Source: Streptomyces sp. BK239 (GTDB lineage Bacteria; Actinomycetota; Actinomycetes; Streptomycetales; Streptomycetaceae). Taken from it: a DNA stretch of 64,000 bases. A program made the position numbers and the translations under genes. The notes beneath the pieces were generated by a model. That model saw only the letters and a list, made by a program, of their open reading frames with translations. It ran no database searches and was not told where the DNA came from. Of the stretch, positions 19,347 to 29,952 are shown piece by piece. Position 1 is the first letter of the stretch. Every line of letters starts with the position of its first letter. Location of the stretch: the NCBI RefSeq assembly GCF_004217285.1, contig NZ_SHKS01000002.1, forward strand, positions 124,001 through 188,000, in the 5' to 3' direction.

Positions 19347-20789
19347 ATGGAGATCGACGATCTGACACCGGCCGAACAGCGCGTCTGGCGGGCCTTCGCC
19401 ACGGGGACCACCGTGGACCTGCGCGGCCTGGGCGAGGAGGACGGCCCCGAACGCACGGTCCGCGCGGTCGTGTTGCGGGCCCTGCTGCTCAACGGCCCCC
19501 GCGAGGCGGGTGAGGTGGCCGCGCTGAAGGTGCTGGGGGCGCGTGTCACCGGCGTGCTCGACCTGAGCTACGCGGTCGTCGACAGCGTGACCCGACTCGG
19601 GTTCTGCCGCTTCGAGGAGGCCCCCCGCCTCGCCGGCGCCCAGCTCGGCTACCTCAATCTGCGCGACTCGGTCCTGCCCGGGCTCAAAGCGGCCAGAACC
19701 AGGATCGACGGCAGCCTCCGGCTGACGAGCTGCCGCATCGACGGGCCGGTGTACCTCGGGGGCGCGCAGATCTCCGGCGGGCTGTTCCTCGACGACGCGG
19801 AGATCGGCGGCGCGGACCCCGCCGAGCCGGTGCTCCAGCTCAACCAGGTCACCGTGGACGACGACCTCTGCGCCCGCGGGCTGCGCGCCCGGGGGCGCAT
19901 CCGGCTCGACGGCGCCACCGTCGCCGGTTCGCTCGACCTCCAGGACGCCGAGCTGAGCAACCCCGGCGGGCACGTCCTCGACGCCGAGTCCCTGGACGTG
20001 GGCGCCAACCTGCTGGGCCGCCGGCTGCGCGCGCAGGGCCGGATCGATCTGCGCGGCGCCCGGATACCCGGCCGGGTGGACCTGTTGCGGGCGGCCCTCT
20101 CGAACCCCGGCGACACCGCCCTGCGGGTCAGCAGCTGCGTGATCGGCGAACTGTGGCTGCGCGACGGCCCGCCCGTCGTGGGCCGGCTCAACCTACGGCG
20201 CGCCGAGATCAACCAGCTCCATCTCGCGCCCGAGGTGCTGCCCGACCAGGTCCGTCTGCTCGACCTCACCTACACCTTCCTCACCCCGCACGAGCCCGCC
20301 GAGCGGCGCCTGCCGATGCTGGAGCGGGACGACGACGCCTTCGACCCGCACGCCTACGAGCAGCTGACCGCCGCGTACCGGCGCGTCGGCGACGACCGGG
20401 CGGCCCGCCTCGTCCAGCTCGCCAAGCAGCGCCGGCACCGCGGCACGCTGCCCTGGTACGGCAGGCTGTGGGGCCACCTCCAGGACGCCACCGTCGGCTA
20501 CGGCTTCCGCCCGCTGCGCGCCGCCGTCTGGCTGCTGTCGCTGCTCGCCGTCGGCTCGGCCGCCTTCGCGCACCAGCATCCGCGGGCTCTGAAGGCGTCC
20601 GAGGCCCCCGAGTTCGACCCGGTCTTCTACACCCTCGACCTGCTGCTGCCGGTGATCTCCTTCGGGCAGGAGTCCGCGTTCGCCCCGTCAGGCGGCTACC
20701 GGACGCTGTCGTACGTCCTCATCGTCACCGGCTGGATCCTGGCCACGACCGTCGTCGCGGGCGTCACCCGCAGCGTCAGCCGCCAGTGA
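19347..20789 (+). CDS. Membrane protein with pentapeptide-like repeats
   Basis: 480 residues from ATG 19347. Residues about 70-310 consist of repeated short strands of the form 'RLDGATVAGSLDLQDAEL' and 'IDLRGARIPGRVDLLRAAL', giving a right-handed beta-helix or pentapeptide-like solenoid. The C-terminus has two hydrophobic segments (about residues 395-415 and 455-475) with 'LPVISFGQESAFAPSGGYR' between them. Relatives in Streptomyces are often labelled oxidoreductase, but no cofactor motif is visible. It starts 59 bases after gnd and may be transcribed separately. Function unknown. Confidence 0.75.
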   Translation: MEIDDLTPAEQRVWRAFATGTTVDLRGLGEEDGPERTVRAVVLRALLLNGPREAGEVAALKVLGARVTGVLDLSYAVVDSVTRLGFCRFEEAPRLAGAQLGYLNLRDSVLPGLKAARTRIDGSLRLTSCRIDGPVYLGGAQISGGLFLDDAEIGGADPAEPVLQLNQVTVDDDLCARGLRARGRIRLDGATVAGSLDLQDAELSNPGGHVLDAESLDVGANLLGRRLRAQGRIDLRGARIPGRVDLLRAALSNPGDTALRVSSCVIGELWLRDGPPVVGRLNLRRAEINQLHLAPEVLPDQVRLLDLTYTFLTPHEPAERRLPMLERDDDAFDPHAYEQLTAAYRRVGDDRAARLVQLAKQRRHRGTLPWYGRLWGHLQDATVGYGFRPLRAAVWLLSLLAVGSAAFAHQHPRALKASEAPEFDPVFYTLDLLLPVISFGQESAFAPSGGYRTLSYVLIVTGWILATTVVAGVTRSVSRQ

Positions 20790-20843
20790 GTCGCCGGGCA
20801 CGAAATCTTGGAACCCGCGGGACGGCGTGGCACGATCGCCCGG

Positions 20844-21287
20844 GTGACGAGCAGACCCGACCCGGCGCGGCGGCTGAGTGATCTGGCGCTGCTGCGCCGG
20901 GTGCGTGACCGGATCGACCGGGAGTACGCCCAGCCGCTGGACGTGGAGGCCCTCGCGCGGGGCGTGCACATGTCGGCGGGACACCTCAGCCGAGCGTTCC
21001 GGCGCGCCTACGGCGAGTCGCCGTACTCGTACCTCATGACGCGCCGCATCGAGCGCGCGATGGCGCTGCTGCGGCGCGGCGACCTCAGCGTGACCGAGGT
21101 CTGCTTCGCCGTCGGCTGCTCGTCGCTGGGCACCTTCAGCACGCGTTTCACGGAGCTGGTGGGCGTGCCGCCCAGCGTGTACCGGCAGGATCCGGCGCGT
21201 GCGACCGCGGGCATCCCGTCCTGCGTCGCGAAACAGGTCACGCGACCGGTCAGAAATCGAGAAGCGCCGCCCCCCGAGCCCCCATAG
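20844..21287 (+). CDS. Small AraC-type helix-turn-helix regulator
   Basis: 147 residues from GTG 20844; the start is not certain because the Shine-Dalgarno sequence is weak. The protein is little more than an AraC DNA-binding domain: 'LDVEALARGVHMSAGHLSRAF' and 'LSVTEVCFAVGCSSLGTFSTRF'. It stops 10 bases before the UvrA-like gene, with which it is probably co-transcribed. Lacking a sensor domain, it may respond through a partner or act constitutively. Confidence 0.8.
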   Translation: MTSRPDPARRLSDLALLRRVRDRIDREYAQPLDVEALARGVHMSAGHLSRAFRRAYGESPYSYLMTRRIERAMALLRRGDLSVTEVCFAVGCSSLGTFSTRFTELVGVPPSVYRQDPARATAGIPSCVAKQVTRPVRNREAPPPEPP

Positions 21288-21297
21288 CGTGTGGCTC

Positions 21298-23724
<2,427 letters not shown>

Positions 23725-23771
23725 GGGGCTTCCACTGAGCGGCTGACGCCTGCCTGGATGCCCGGGCAGGC

Positions 23772-23810
23772 GTAGACAGCGTCTACCGAGGCATGGTAGA
23801 CACTGTCTAC
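23772..23810 (+). promoter_or_regulatory. Twin TetR operators on the tetR-MFS promoter
   Basis: Two perfect 15-bp palindromes, GTAGACAGCGTCTAC (23772-23786) and GTAGACACTGTCTAC (23796-23810), have centres 24 bp apart. A promoter can be read through them: -35 TAGACA (23773-23778), an 18-base spacer, -10 TAGACA (23797-23802). Both hexamers lie inside an operator, so binding would block transcription. The site sits 28 bases before the TetR start. Confidence 0.8.
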
Positions 23811-23837
23811 AGCCGAGCCTTCCGGGAGGGAGCCCCA

Positions 23838-24428
23838 GTGACACCGCCGCAGGAGAACGAGCCCGATCTGCGCACGCGACTCGTCGACGCCGGCGTGGAA
23901 CTGCTGGCCGAGCAGGGCGTCGACGCGTTGACGCTGCGGGAGATCGCCCGCCGGGCGGGCGTGTCGCACGGGGCTCCGCGCCGTCACTTCCCCACTCACC
24001 TGGAGCTGTTGTCGGCCATCGCCCACCGGGGCTTCACCGGACTGGCCGGCCGGGTCACCTCGGCCCTGGGCGACGGCGGCGCTCCCCCGCGCGCACAGCT
24101 CTCCGAACTCAGCCGCCTTTACCTCGAGTTCGCCTTCGAGCAGCCCGGCATGTACGAGCTGATGTTCCGTCACGACCTGCTGGAGAGCGGGCATCTGCGG
24201 CTGAGGGACACCAGCCTGCCCCTGTTCGGCGTACTGGTGGAACTCGTGGCCGGCGTGCGGCCCGAGGCCGACGCGCGGGCGGTCGCCGGCGCGCTGTGGG
24301 CCAACCTGCACGGCCTGGCCCAGCTGTGGCGCTGGGGCAGTCTCCAACTGGCCACCGGGAGCGGTGACTTCGCCCCGCTCCTGGGGACCGTGCTCGACGC
24401 CCACCTGGGACCGGAGGCCGTGCGGTGA
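23838..24428 (+). CDS. TetR-family repressor of the adjacent exporter
   Basis: 196 residues from GTG 23838, preceded by GGAGGGAG. The ATG at 23793 was not chosen because it lies at the edge of the second operator. The N-terminal helix-turn-helix is 'LTLREIARRAGVSHGAPRRHF'; the rest matches TetR C-terminal helical domains ('YLEFAFEQPGMYELMFRHDLL'). Its stop overlaps the MFS start (GTGA), so regulator and exporter are translationally coupled and autoregulated through the twin operators. Confidence 0.88.
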   Translation: MTPPQENEPDLRTRLVDAGVELLAEQGVDALTLREIARRAGVSHGAPRRHFPTHLELLSAIAHRGFTGLAGRVTSALGDGGAPPRAQLSELSRLYLEFAFEQPGMYELMFRHDLLESGHLRLRDTSLPLFGVLVELVAGVRPEADARAVAGALWANLHGLAQLWRWGSLQLATGSGDFAPLLGTVLDAHLGPEAVR

Positions 24429-25897
24429 AGCGCTCCCTCGCACTGGCGAGCAGTGTGGCGGGCGCCGCGGTCGTCGCCCTGGACGGCACCGTGCTGACCG
24501 TCGCCCAGCCCACCCTGCGGCACGACCTGCACGCGTCGTTCGCACAGGTGCAGTGGACCAGCACCGGGTATCTGGTGGCGGTGGCGAGCCTGTTGGTCTT
24601 CGCCGGCCGGCTCGGCGACCGCTACGGTCACCGCCGTGCCTTCGCCGTCGGCATGCTCGGCTTCGGCGCCGCCTCCGCGGGCATCGCACTGGCCCCCGAC
24701 ATCGGCTGGGTGATCGGACTCCGCGTGTTACAAGGCGTGTTCGGGGCGCTGTCGCAGCCCGCGACGCTCGGCATGCTGCGCGTCGCCTACCCACCCGAGC
24801 GGCTGCGGCGGCCCATCGCCGTGCGAACGGCCGCGATCGGACTGGCGGCGGCCGCCGGGCCGGTGATCGGCGGGGCGCTGGCCACCTCGTACGGCTGGCG
24901 GGCGGTGTTCCTCGTCAACATCGTGCCCGCGCTGGTCTTCGGCGTGCTCGCCCTCGCGGCCCCCGACGGGGGCGAGGAGCGCGTGCGCTCCGGCGCGGCG
25001 GGCCGCCCGGCGTTGGACGTCCCCGGTGCGCTGCTGCTCGCGGTCGCGCTGGCGGGACTGGTGCACACCCTGGCCAGCCCTCTCGCCTCCCCCGGCACGG
25101 GCGGCCCGAACACCGTCGTCACCGTGCTCGTCGCGCTCGCCGCGGGCGTGGCGGGCGTCGCCTTCGTCCGGCACGAGCGCCGCACGCCGGCTCCGCTGCT
25201 GCCGCCGGACGTGATCGGCTCCCCGATGGTGGGCGCGGCGCTCGCCCTGCTGGTCACCGCCTCCGCCACGCTCAACGGCGCGCTGTTCGCCTGCGTCCAC
25301 CTCCTCCAGGACGACTTGGGCCTCACGCCGCTGCGCACCGCGCTGCTCAGTCTCCCGCTGGCCGTGCTGCTGGTGGCCGCGGCGCCCACGTCCGCCGTCC
25401 TGCTGCGGCGGGCCGGCGCACGGGCGGCCCTCGCCGCGGCGACGGCCGTCCTCACCGCGGGTCTGCTCGTCCTCGCGGGGGCCTCGGGAGCCGCGGCCTT
25501 CTGCGTCGGGTTCGGCCTGCTGGGCGCGGGTTTCGGCACGGTGATGGTCGCGGGGACCCATGTCGTCGTACGGCGGGCTCCCGTGGAGTCGGCCGGGGTG
25601 GCGGGCGGTCTGCAGCAGACGGCGATGAACGTCGGGCCGGCGCTCGGGGTGGCGGCCGCGGCGCTGCTGATGGACCTCGGCGGCTCCCGCCTCCCCCTCG
25701 CCGTCCTGGCCGCGGCGGCCGCGGCGGCGATCTGGGTGTGCCGCCGGCTGCCGGGCCGCGGCCCGGACACCCCGCGCCTGCCGCCCGCTCCGGCGGAGGA
25801 GGTCTCACTCCTGGCCGGCCGGCGCGACACAGAGCACACAGGTCACGGCGTGGAAAGGGGCTATTCGGCGCCGTCCCTGGGCGACGATGAGTGCTGA
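24425..25897 (+). CDS. DHA2-family MFS drug exporter, TTA-containing
   Basis: 490 residues from GTG 24425, hydrophobic throughout with the roughly 14-helix pattern of DHA2 exporters. Motif A appears as 'GRLGDRYGHRRAF' (about residues 61-73) and motif C-like sequence as 'AAAGPVIGGALA'. It should expel a drug using the proton gradient. Codon 102 is TTA (24728-24730), the rare leucine codon read by bldA tRNA, so full expression should be delayed to late growth. It is the second gene of the tetR operon; the C-terminal 40 residues are hydrophilic. Confidence 0.9.
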   Translation: MKRSLALASSVAGAAVVALDGTVLTVAQPTLRHDLHASFAQVQWTSTGYLVAVASLLVFAGRLGDRYGHRRAFAVGMLGFGAASAGIALAPDIGWVIGLRVLQGVFGALSQPATLGMLRVAYPPERLRRPIAVRTAAIGLAAAAGPVIGGALATSYGWRAVFLVNIVPALVFGVLALAAPDGGEERVRSGAAGRPALDVPGALLLAVALAGLVHTLASPLASPGTGGPNTVVTVLVALAAGVAGVAFVRHERRTPAPLLPPDVIGSPMVGAALALLVTASATLNGALFACVHLLQDDLGLTPLRTALLSLPLAVLLVAAAPTSAVLLRRAGARAALAAATAVLTAGLLVLAGASGAAAFCVGFGLLGAGFGTVMVAGTHVVVRRAPVESAGVAGGLQQTAMNVGPALGVAAAALLMDLGGSRLPLAVLAAAAAAAIWVCRRLPGRGPDTPRLPPAPAEEVSLLAGRRDTEHTGHGVERGYSAPSLGDDEC

Positions 25898-25954
25898 GGG
25901 CGTTCCGCGAGGAGTGCCGGAGCGCGCCTCGTACGAGCGCAACGGAGGCAAGCG

Positions 25955-27184
25955 ATGGCACAACTGCGGCAAGAGGTCGACCCGCGCGAGGTCGGGCTCG
26001 ACGCGAAGGCGCTGGACCGTCTGGACCGGCATGTCGCCCACCACGTCGACGAGGGCCGTCTGCCCGGCTTCCTCCTGGCCGTCGCCCGTGGCGGCCGGGT
26101 CGCCCACCTCACCACGCACGGCCGGCGTGACATCGCCGCGGGTCTCCCCGTCGAGGCCGACACCCTCTACCGGATCTACTCCATGACCAAGCCGGTCACC
26201 TCGGTCGCCGCGCTGACGCTGGTGGAGGACGGCTCCCTCTCCCTCGACGATCCGGTCGCCGACCACCTGCCCGCCTTCGCCGACCAGCGGGTGTACGTGT
26301 CCGGCTCCGGCGCGGACCTGACCACCCGGCCGGCCCGGCAGCCGCTCCTGGTGCGGCACCTGATGACCCACACCGCCGGTCTGACCTTCGCCTTCTACCA
26401 CTGTCATCCGGTCGACGCCCTCTACCGGGAGGCCGGACTCGACTCGGCCGTGCTGCCGGGCTCGGACCTGGCCGGCACCGTCGAGGCGTACGCACGCCTC
26501 CCCCTGCAGTTCGAACCGGGCACGCAGTGGAACTACTCGGTGGCCACCAACGTCCTCGGCAGGATCATCGAGGTCGTCTCCGGCCGGCCCCTGGACGAGT
26601 TCCTCGCCGAGCGCGTCTTCCGGCCGCTCGGCATGCCCGACGCCGGATTCCAGGTGACGTACGAACAGGCCGCGCGGCTGGCCGAGTTGTACGGGGACAC
26701 CGACAGCGGCGCCATACAGCCGATCGCCGGGCTGCCGCTGTCCGGGCGGCCCCGGTTCCTGTCGGGCAGCGGCGGCATGGTGGCGAGCGCCTACGACATC
26801 CACCGCTTCATGGAGATGCTCCGCCGGCACGGCGAGCTCGACGGCGTGCGGGTGCTGCGGCCGGAGACGGTCGACCTGATGACCCGCAACCACCTGCCCG
26901 GCGGCGCCGACCTGCGCACCGTCGGCAGCCGCCCCGCCCACGACGAGCCCGGCAACGACGGCGTTGGCTTCGGCCTGGGCGTCTCCGTCGTGATCGACCC
27001 GGCCCGCACCCAGGCCCCCACGGGGATGGGCACGTTCGGCTGGAGCGGGGTGGCCACGACCACGTTCTGGGTCGACCCGAGCCGGGATCTGACCGTGCAG
27101 TTCCTGACCCAGCTGCGGCCGAGGAAGTCCCTGAAGCTCTACCCCGACCTCAAGCGCCTGGTGCACGAGGCGGTCATCGGCTGA
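25955..27184 (+). CDS. Serine hydrolase of the class C beta-lactamase family
   Basis: 409 residues from ATG 25955, with GGAGG 10 bases upstream. The nucleophile motif 'SMTK' (SxxK) is at about residues 76-79, the second motif 'YSVATN' (YxN-like Tyr) at about 194, and 'HTAGL' lies between. No signal peptide is seen, which favours a cytoplasmic EstB-like esterase over a penicillin-degrading enzyme. It may follow the exporter in one transcript (57-base gap). The substrate is unknown. Confidence 0.85.
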   Translation: MAQLRQEVDPREVGLDAKALDRLDRHVAHHVDEGRLPGFLLAVARGGRVAHLTTHGRRDIAAGLPVEADTLYRIYSMTKPVTSVAALTLVEDGSLSLDDPVADHLPAFADQRVYVSGSGADLTTRPARQPLLVRHLMTHTAGLTFAFYHCHPVDALYREAGLDSAVLPGSDLAGTVEAYARLPLQFEPGTQWNYSVATNVLGRIIEVVSGRPLDEFLAERVFRPLGMPDAGFQVTYEQAARLAELYGDTDSGAIQPIAGLPLSGRPRFLSGSGGMVASAYDIHRFMEMLRRHGELDGVRVLRPETVDLMTRNHLPGGADLRTVGSRPAHDEPGNDGVGFGLGVSVVIDPARTQAPTGMGTFGWSGVATTTFWVDPSRDLTVQFLTQLRPRKSLKLYPDLKRLVHEAVIG

Positions 27185-27210
27185 ACCGGGGCGCGGCCGT
27201 TCACGCGGGC

Positions 27211-27235
27211 GGCCTCGGCCCGAGTCGCCGAGGCC
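27211..27235. terminator. Hairpin between convergent genes
   Basis: A perfect 9-bp inverted repeat, GGCCTCGGC and GCCGAGGCC, with a 7-base loop lies between the serine hydrolase and ribA stops, which converge here. It can serve both strands. There is no T-run, as is common in Streptomyces. Confidence 0.55.
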
Positions 27236-27296
27236 GAGGCCGTCGTGCCCCGGGGCCGCGCGTTCGGGACGACGCTCGCGCGACCGGGAGCGGGGG

Positions 27297-27956
27297 TCAG
27301 GACCAGTGGGCGACCGCGTCCAGGTGCGGCAGGTGGTGGTCCAGCCGCTCACGCTTGGTGCGCAGGTAGGTGATGTTGTTCTCGCACGGCGGGATCAGCA
27401 GCGGCACCTCTTCGGCGACCTGGATGCCGTTGTCCACCAGCGCCTCGCGCTTGCGCGGGTTGTTCGACATCAGGCGGACCGAGCGCACGCCCAGGTCCTT
27501 GAGCATCTCGGCGGCCACGCGGTAGTCGCGGGCGTCCACCGGCAGGCCGAGGGCGAGGTTCGCCTCGACGGTGTCCAGGCCCTCCGCCTGCAACGCCATG
27601 GCCCGCAGCTTGGCGAGCAGACCGATGCCGCGGCCCTCGTGACCGCGCAGGTAGACGACGATGCCGCGGCCCTCGGCGACGACGGCGCGCAGCGCGGCGT
27701 CGAGCTGGTCGCCGCACTCGCAGTGCTGGGAACCGAAGGCGTCACCGGTCAGGCACTCCGAGTGCAGCCGGATCAGCACGTCCTCCTCGCCGATCTCGCC
27801 GTAGACGAGGGCCACTTGCTCGTCGCCGCGGTCGTGGTCGAGGTATCCGACCGCCTGGAACTTCCCGTAGACGGTGGGCAGCGGCGCATTCACCACGCGT
27901 TCCACACCGGTGCGCTGCGAGGTCTTCTTGCCGAGCACGCCAATTTTTTCTGTCAT
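27297..27956 (-). CDS. GTP cyclohydrolase II homologue, FAPy-forming variant
   Basis: 219 residues. The zinc site 'SECLTGDAFGSQHCECG' (three Cys, about residues 67-82) and 'RGHEGRGIGLLAKLRAM' identify GCH II. In E. coli RibA the residue after 'KIRA' is Tyr105; here the aligned residue is Met120. I recall work on Streptomyces coelicolor SCO6655 showing that a Met at this position stops the enzyme at the formylamino-pyrimidine FAPy instead of deformylated APy. This is therefore probably not the housekeeping riboflavin enzyme. It is divergent from a creatininase-family gene by only 38 bases and near a PTPS homologue, which suggests a dedicated GTP-derived pathway. Confidence 0.9.
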   Translation of the reverse strand: MTEKIGVLGKKTSQRTGVERVVNAPLPTVYGKFQAVGYLDHDRGDEQVALVYGEIGEEDVLIRLHSECLTGDAFGSQHCECGDQLDAALRAVVAEGRGIVVYLRGHEGRGIGLLAKLRAMALQAEGLDTVEANLALGLPVDARDYRVAAEMLKDLGVRSVRLMSNNPRKREALVDNGIQVAEEVPLLIPPCENNITYLRTKRERLDHHLPHLDAVAHWS

Positions 27957-27994
27957 GATCTGGTTCCTAAGCAGAGACGAAAGGCCGGGAAAAG

Positions 27995-28810
27995 ATGAGT
28001 GGTTCGGACAAACGGTCGGCGGCGCACGGACTGTTGCCGGCGGACACCACGGAAGACGTACGAGGGCGGCTGTCGGGCGTCCCGGTCAAGGTGGCGGTCC
28101 TTCCGGTCGGAAGCTTCGAACAACACGGTCCGTACCTGCCGTTGGCCACCGACACGCTCGTCGCGTGCGCCATAGCCGCGGAGGTCGCCGCAGCGTACCC
28201 GGTGCAGCTCCTCCCTCCGGTGACCATCGCCTGCTCGCACGAGCACGCTGCCTGGCCGGGAACCGTCAGCATCTCCTCGGTGACCCTTCACGCGGTGGTA
28301 CGGGACATCGCGGCGTCACTGCGCCGCTCGGGCGTCGAGGCCCTGGTAGTGGTCAACGGACACGGGGGGAACTACGTCCTGGGCAACGTCGTCCAGGAGG
28401 CTTCCGCCCGCGGTGAGCGGATGGCGCTCTTCCCCGCCCCGGAGGACTGGGAGGAGGCGCTGGAGCGGTCCGGGGTGTCGACCTCTCTCCTCACCGACAT
28501 GCACGCCGGGGAGATCGAGACCTCGATCCTGCTGCACACCCACCCCGAAGTCGTCCGGCCCGGTCACGAGTCGGCCGATTTCACGGCGGACGACCGTCGC
28601 CATCTGCTCACGCTGGGAATGTCCGCCTATACCGATTCGGGCGTCATCGGCCGTCCTTCCCTGGGGTCGGCGGAAAAGGGCAAGGAACTCCTGGCGAGCC
28701 TGACGGATTCCTTCGCCGCGTATTTCTCGCTGCTGACGGACCCGTCCGCGGATTCCCCGCGGACGCCTTCCTGGAGTTCGGCGAAAACGCCCGCGGAGGA
28801 CGATCGCTGA
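27995..28810 (+). CDS. Creatininase-family amidohydrolase (ArfB/MftE-like)
   Basis: 271 residues. The metal motif 'GSFEQHGPYLPLATD' gives Glu42, His44 and Asp53. 'NGHGGN' and 'HAGEIETS' supply the other conserved residues of the family. Family knowledge: the archaeal FAPy deformylase ArfB, creatininase and the mycofactocin protein MftE share this fold. No other mycofactocin genes are present, while the divergent neighbour is predicted to make FAPy. Deformylation of FAPy to APy is thus the best functional guess (inference). The conserved part ends near 'FAAYFSLL'; the last 25 residues are low-complexity and overlap the convergent membrane-protein gene. Confidence 0.85.
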   Translation: MSGSDKRSAAHGLLPADTTEDVRGRLSGVPVKVAVLPVGSFEQHGPYLPLATDTLVACAIAAEVAAAYPVQLLPPVTIACSHEHAAWPGTVSISSVTLHAVVRDIAASLRRSGVEALVVVNGHGGNYVLGNVVQEASARGERMALFPAPEDWEEALERSGVSTSLLTDMHAGEIETSILLHTHPEVVRPGHESADFTADDRRHLLTLGMSAYTDSGVIGRPSLGSAEKGKELLASLTDSFAAYFSLLTDPSADSPRTPSWSSAKTPAEDDR

Positions 28811-29952
28811 CCGCCCGCCCCGTGCGCGGCCGCCGGCGCCGGGTCCGCGGTCCCGGCCGTCGCAGCGGTCGTCGCGGGCGCCTCCCGGCGGGCGCGCAGG
28901 GCGCTGTACCAGCGGGCCAGCAGGACCACCGCGCCCGGCAGGGCCGCCGCGAAGGTGAGCACGCCGTAGACGACGGCCACGGACAGGCCGGTGCCCGCGC
29001 CGAGGCCGGCCGCGCCGAACGCCCAGGCGGTGACGCCCTCCCGGGGCCCCCAGCCGCCGACGTTCAGCGGCAGTCCCATCGCGAGCAGGGCGAGGACGGC
29101 CAGCGGCAGCAGCGCCAGGACGGAGGCGCCGGACCCGGCGACCCGGGCGGCCACGACGAACGTGGCGATGTGCCCGACGAGGACGACCAGCGACGACAGG
29201 GCCACGCCGGGCCCGTTGCGCCGGGACAGCAGTCCCTCGCGCGCCTCGGCCAGCGCCGCCCGGATCCGGCCGCCCCTGCGCCGCGCCGGGGAGTTCATGC
29301 GCACGGCGAGGAGGACGGCGAGCGCGCCCACGACGCCGAGGGCGACGAGCGGGACGACGTGCCGTACGTCAGCGCGCACCGGCGACGGCAGCGTCAGCAG
29401 CACCCCCGCCCCGGCGACGACCAGCGCGAGCTGTCCCGCCGTACGCTCCATGACGACGGCCCGCACGCCGCGTCCGACGTCGCCGGCGCTCTGCCCGTGC
29501 CGCACGGCGCGGTGCACGTCGCCGAGGATGCCGCCGGGCAGGGCGGCGTTGAGGAAGAGGGAGCGGTAGTAGTCGGCGACCGCCGGGCCGAGCGGCAGCC
29601 GGATCCGCAGGCCGCGCGCCACCAGCGCCCAACGCCAGGCGCTGAACACCGTGGTGACCACGCCGATGCCGACCGCCGCCAGCAGTGCCGGCGCGTCGAT
29701 CCGCCGCAGCCCGTCCAGGAAGACGCCGGTCCCCATCCGCCACAGCAGGACGGCGAGGATGACGACTCCGGCGAACGTGCCGATGTGGGTGCGGAGAGCG
29801 GGGGACCTGAGACGGGCGAGGAAGGGCCGCGCCGGCCCGTCCGCCGTCACCGCGGCGGAGGGTCCGGACAGCCGCACGACCGCGGTCGTGTCCTCGCGCC
29901 GTCTCGCGCGCGCGGTGGGGGGCACCTGCGCGTCCGCCGTCTCCGCACCCAT
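28627..29952 (-). CDS. UPF0104/LPG-synthase-type membrane protein
   Basis: 441 residues with about eight hydrophobic segments between residues 55 and 340. Family markers are 'FSAWRWALVARGL', 'NAALPGGILGDVHRAVRHG' and 'GLPLNVGGWGPREGVTAWAFG', typical of the transmembrane domain also found in lysylphosphatidylglycerol synthases. Such domains are thought to move lipid-linked molecules across membranes. The start overlaps the methyltransferase stop by one base (TGATG). The last 65 or so residues are low-complexity and overlap the creatininase gene by 184 bases. It probably flips or transfers the product of the upstream operon genes (inference). Confidence 0.8.
   Translation of the reverse strand: MGAETADAQVPPTARARRREDTTAVVRLSGPSAAVTADGPARPFLARLRSPALRTHIGTFAGVVILAVLLWRMGTGVFLDGLRRIDAPALLAAVGIGVVTTVFSAWRWALVARGLRIRLPLGPAVADYYRSLFLNAALPGGILGDVHRAVRHGQSAGDVGRGVRAVVMERTAGQLALVVAGAGVLLTLPSPVRADVRHVVPLVALGVVGALAVLLAVRMNSPARRRGGRIRAALAEAREGLLSRRNGPGVALSSLVVLVGHIATFVVAARVAGSGASVLALLPLAVLALLAMGLPLNVGGWGPREGVTAWAFGAAGLGAGTGLSVAVVYGVLTFAAALPGAVVLLARWYSALRARREAPATTAATAGTADPAPAAAHGAGGQRSSSAGVFAELQEGVRGESADGSVSSEKYAAKESVRLARSSLPFSADPREGRPMTPESV

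Noticed and set aside
19347..20789. Annotation as oxidoreductase
   Set aside because: No nucleotide- or flavin-binding motif is visible; the sequence is repeat strands plus two membrane helices.
23793..23837. ATG 23793 as TetR start
   Set aside because: It lies against the second operator and has no Shine-Dalgarno, while GTG 23838 follows GGAGGGAG and starts directly before the family-typical sequence.
27957..27994. FMN riboswitch before ribA
   Set aside because: Only 38 bases separate the divergent starts, too few for an FMN aptamer.
27995..28810. Mycofactocin system (MftE)
   Set aside because: No MftA precursor, radical SAM MftC or other mft genes are present; the family match alone is not enough.
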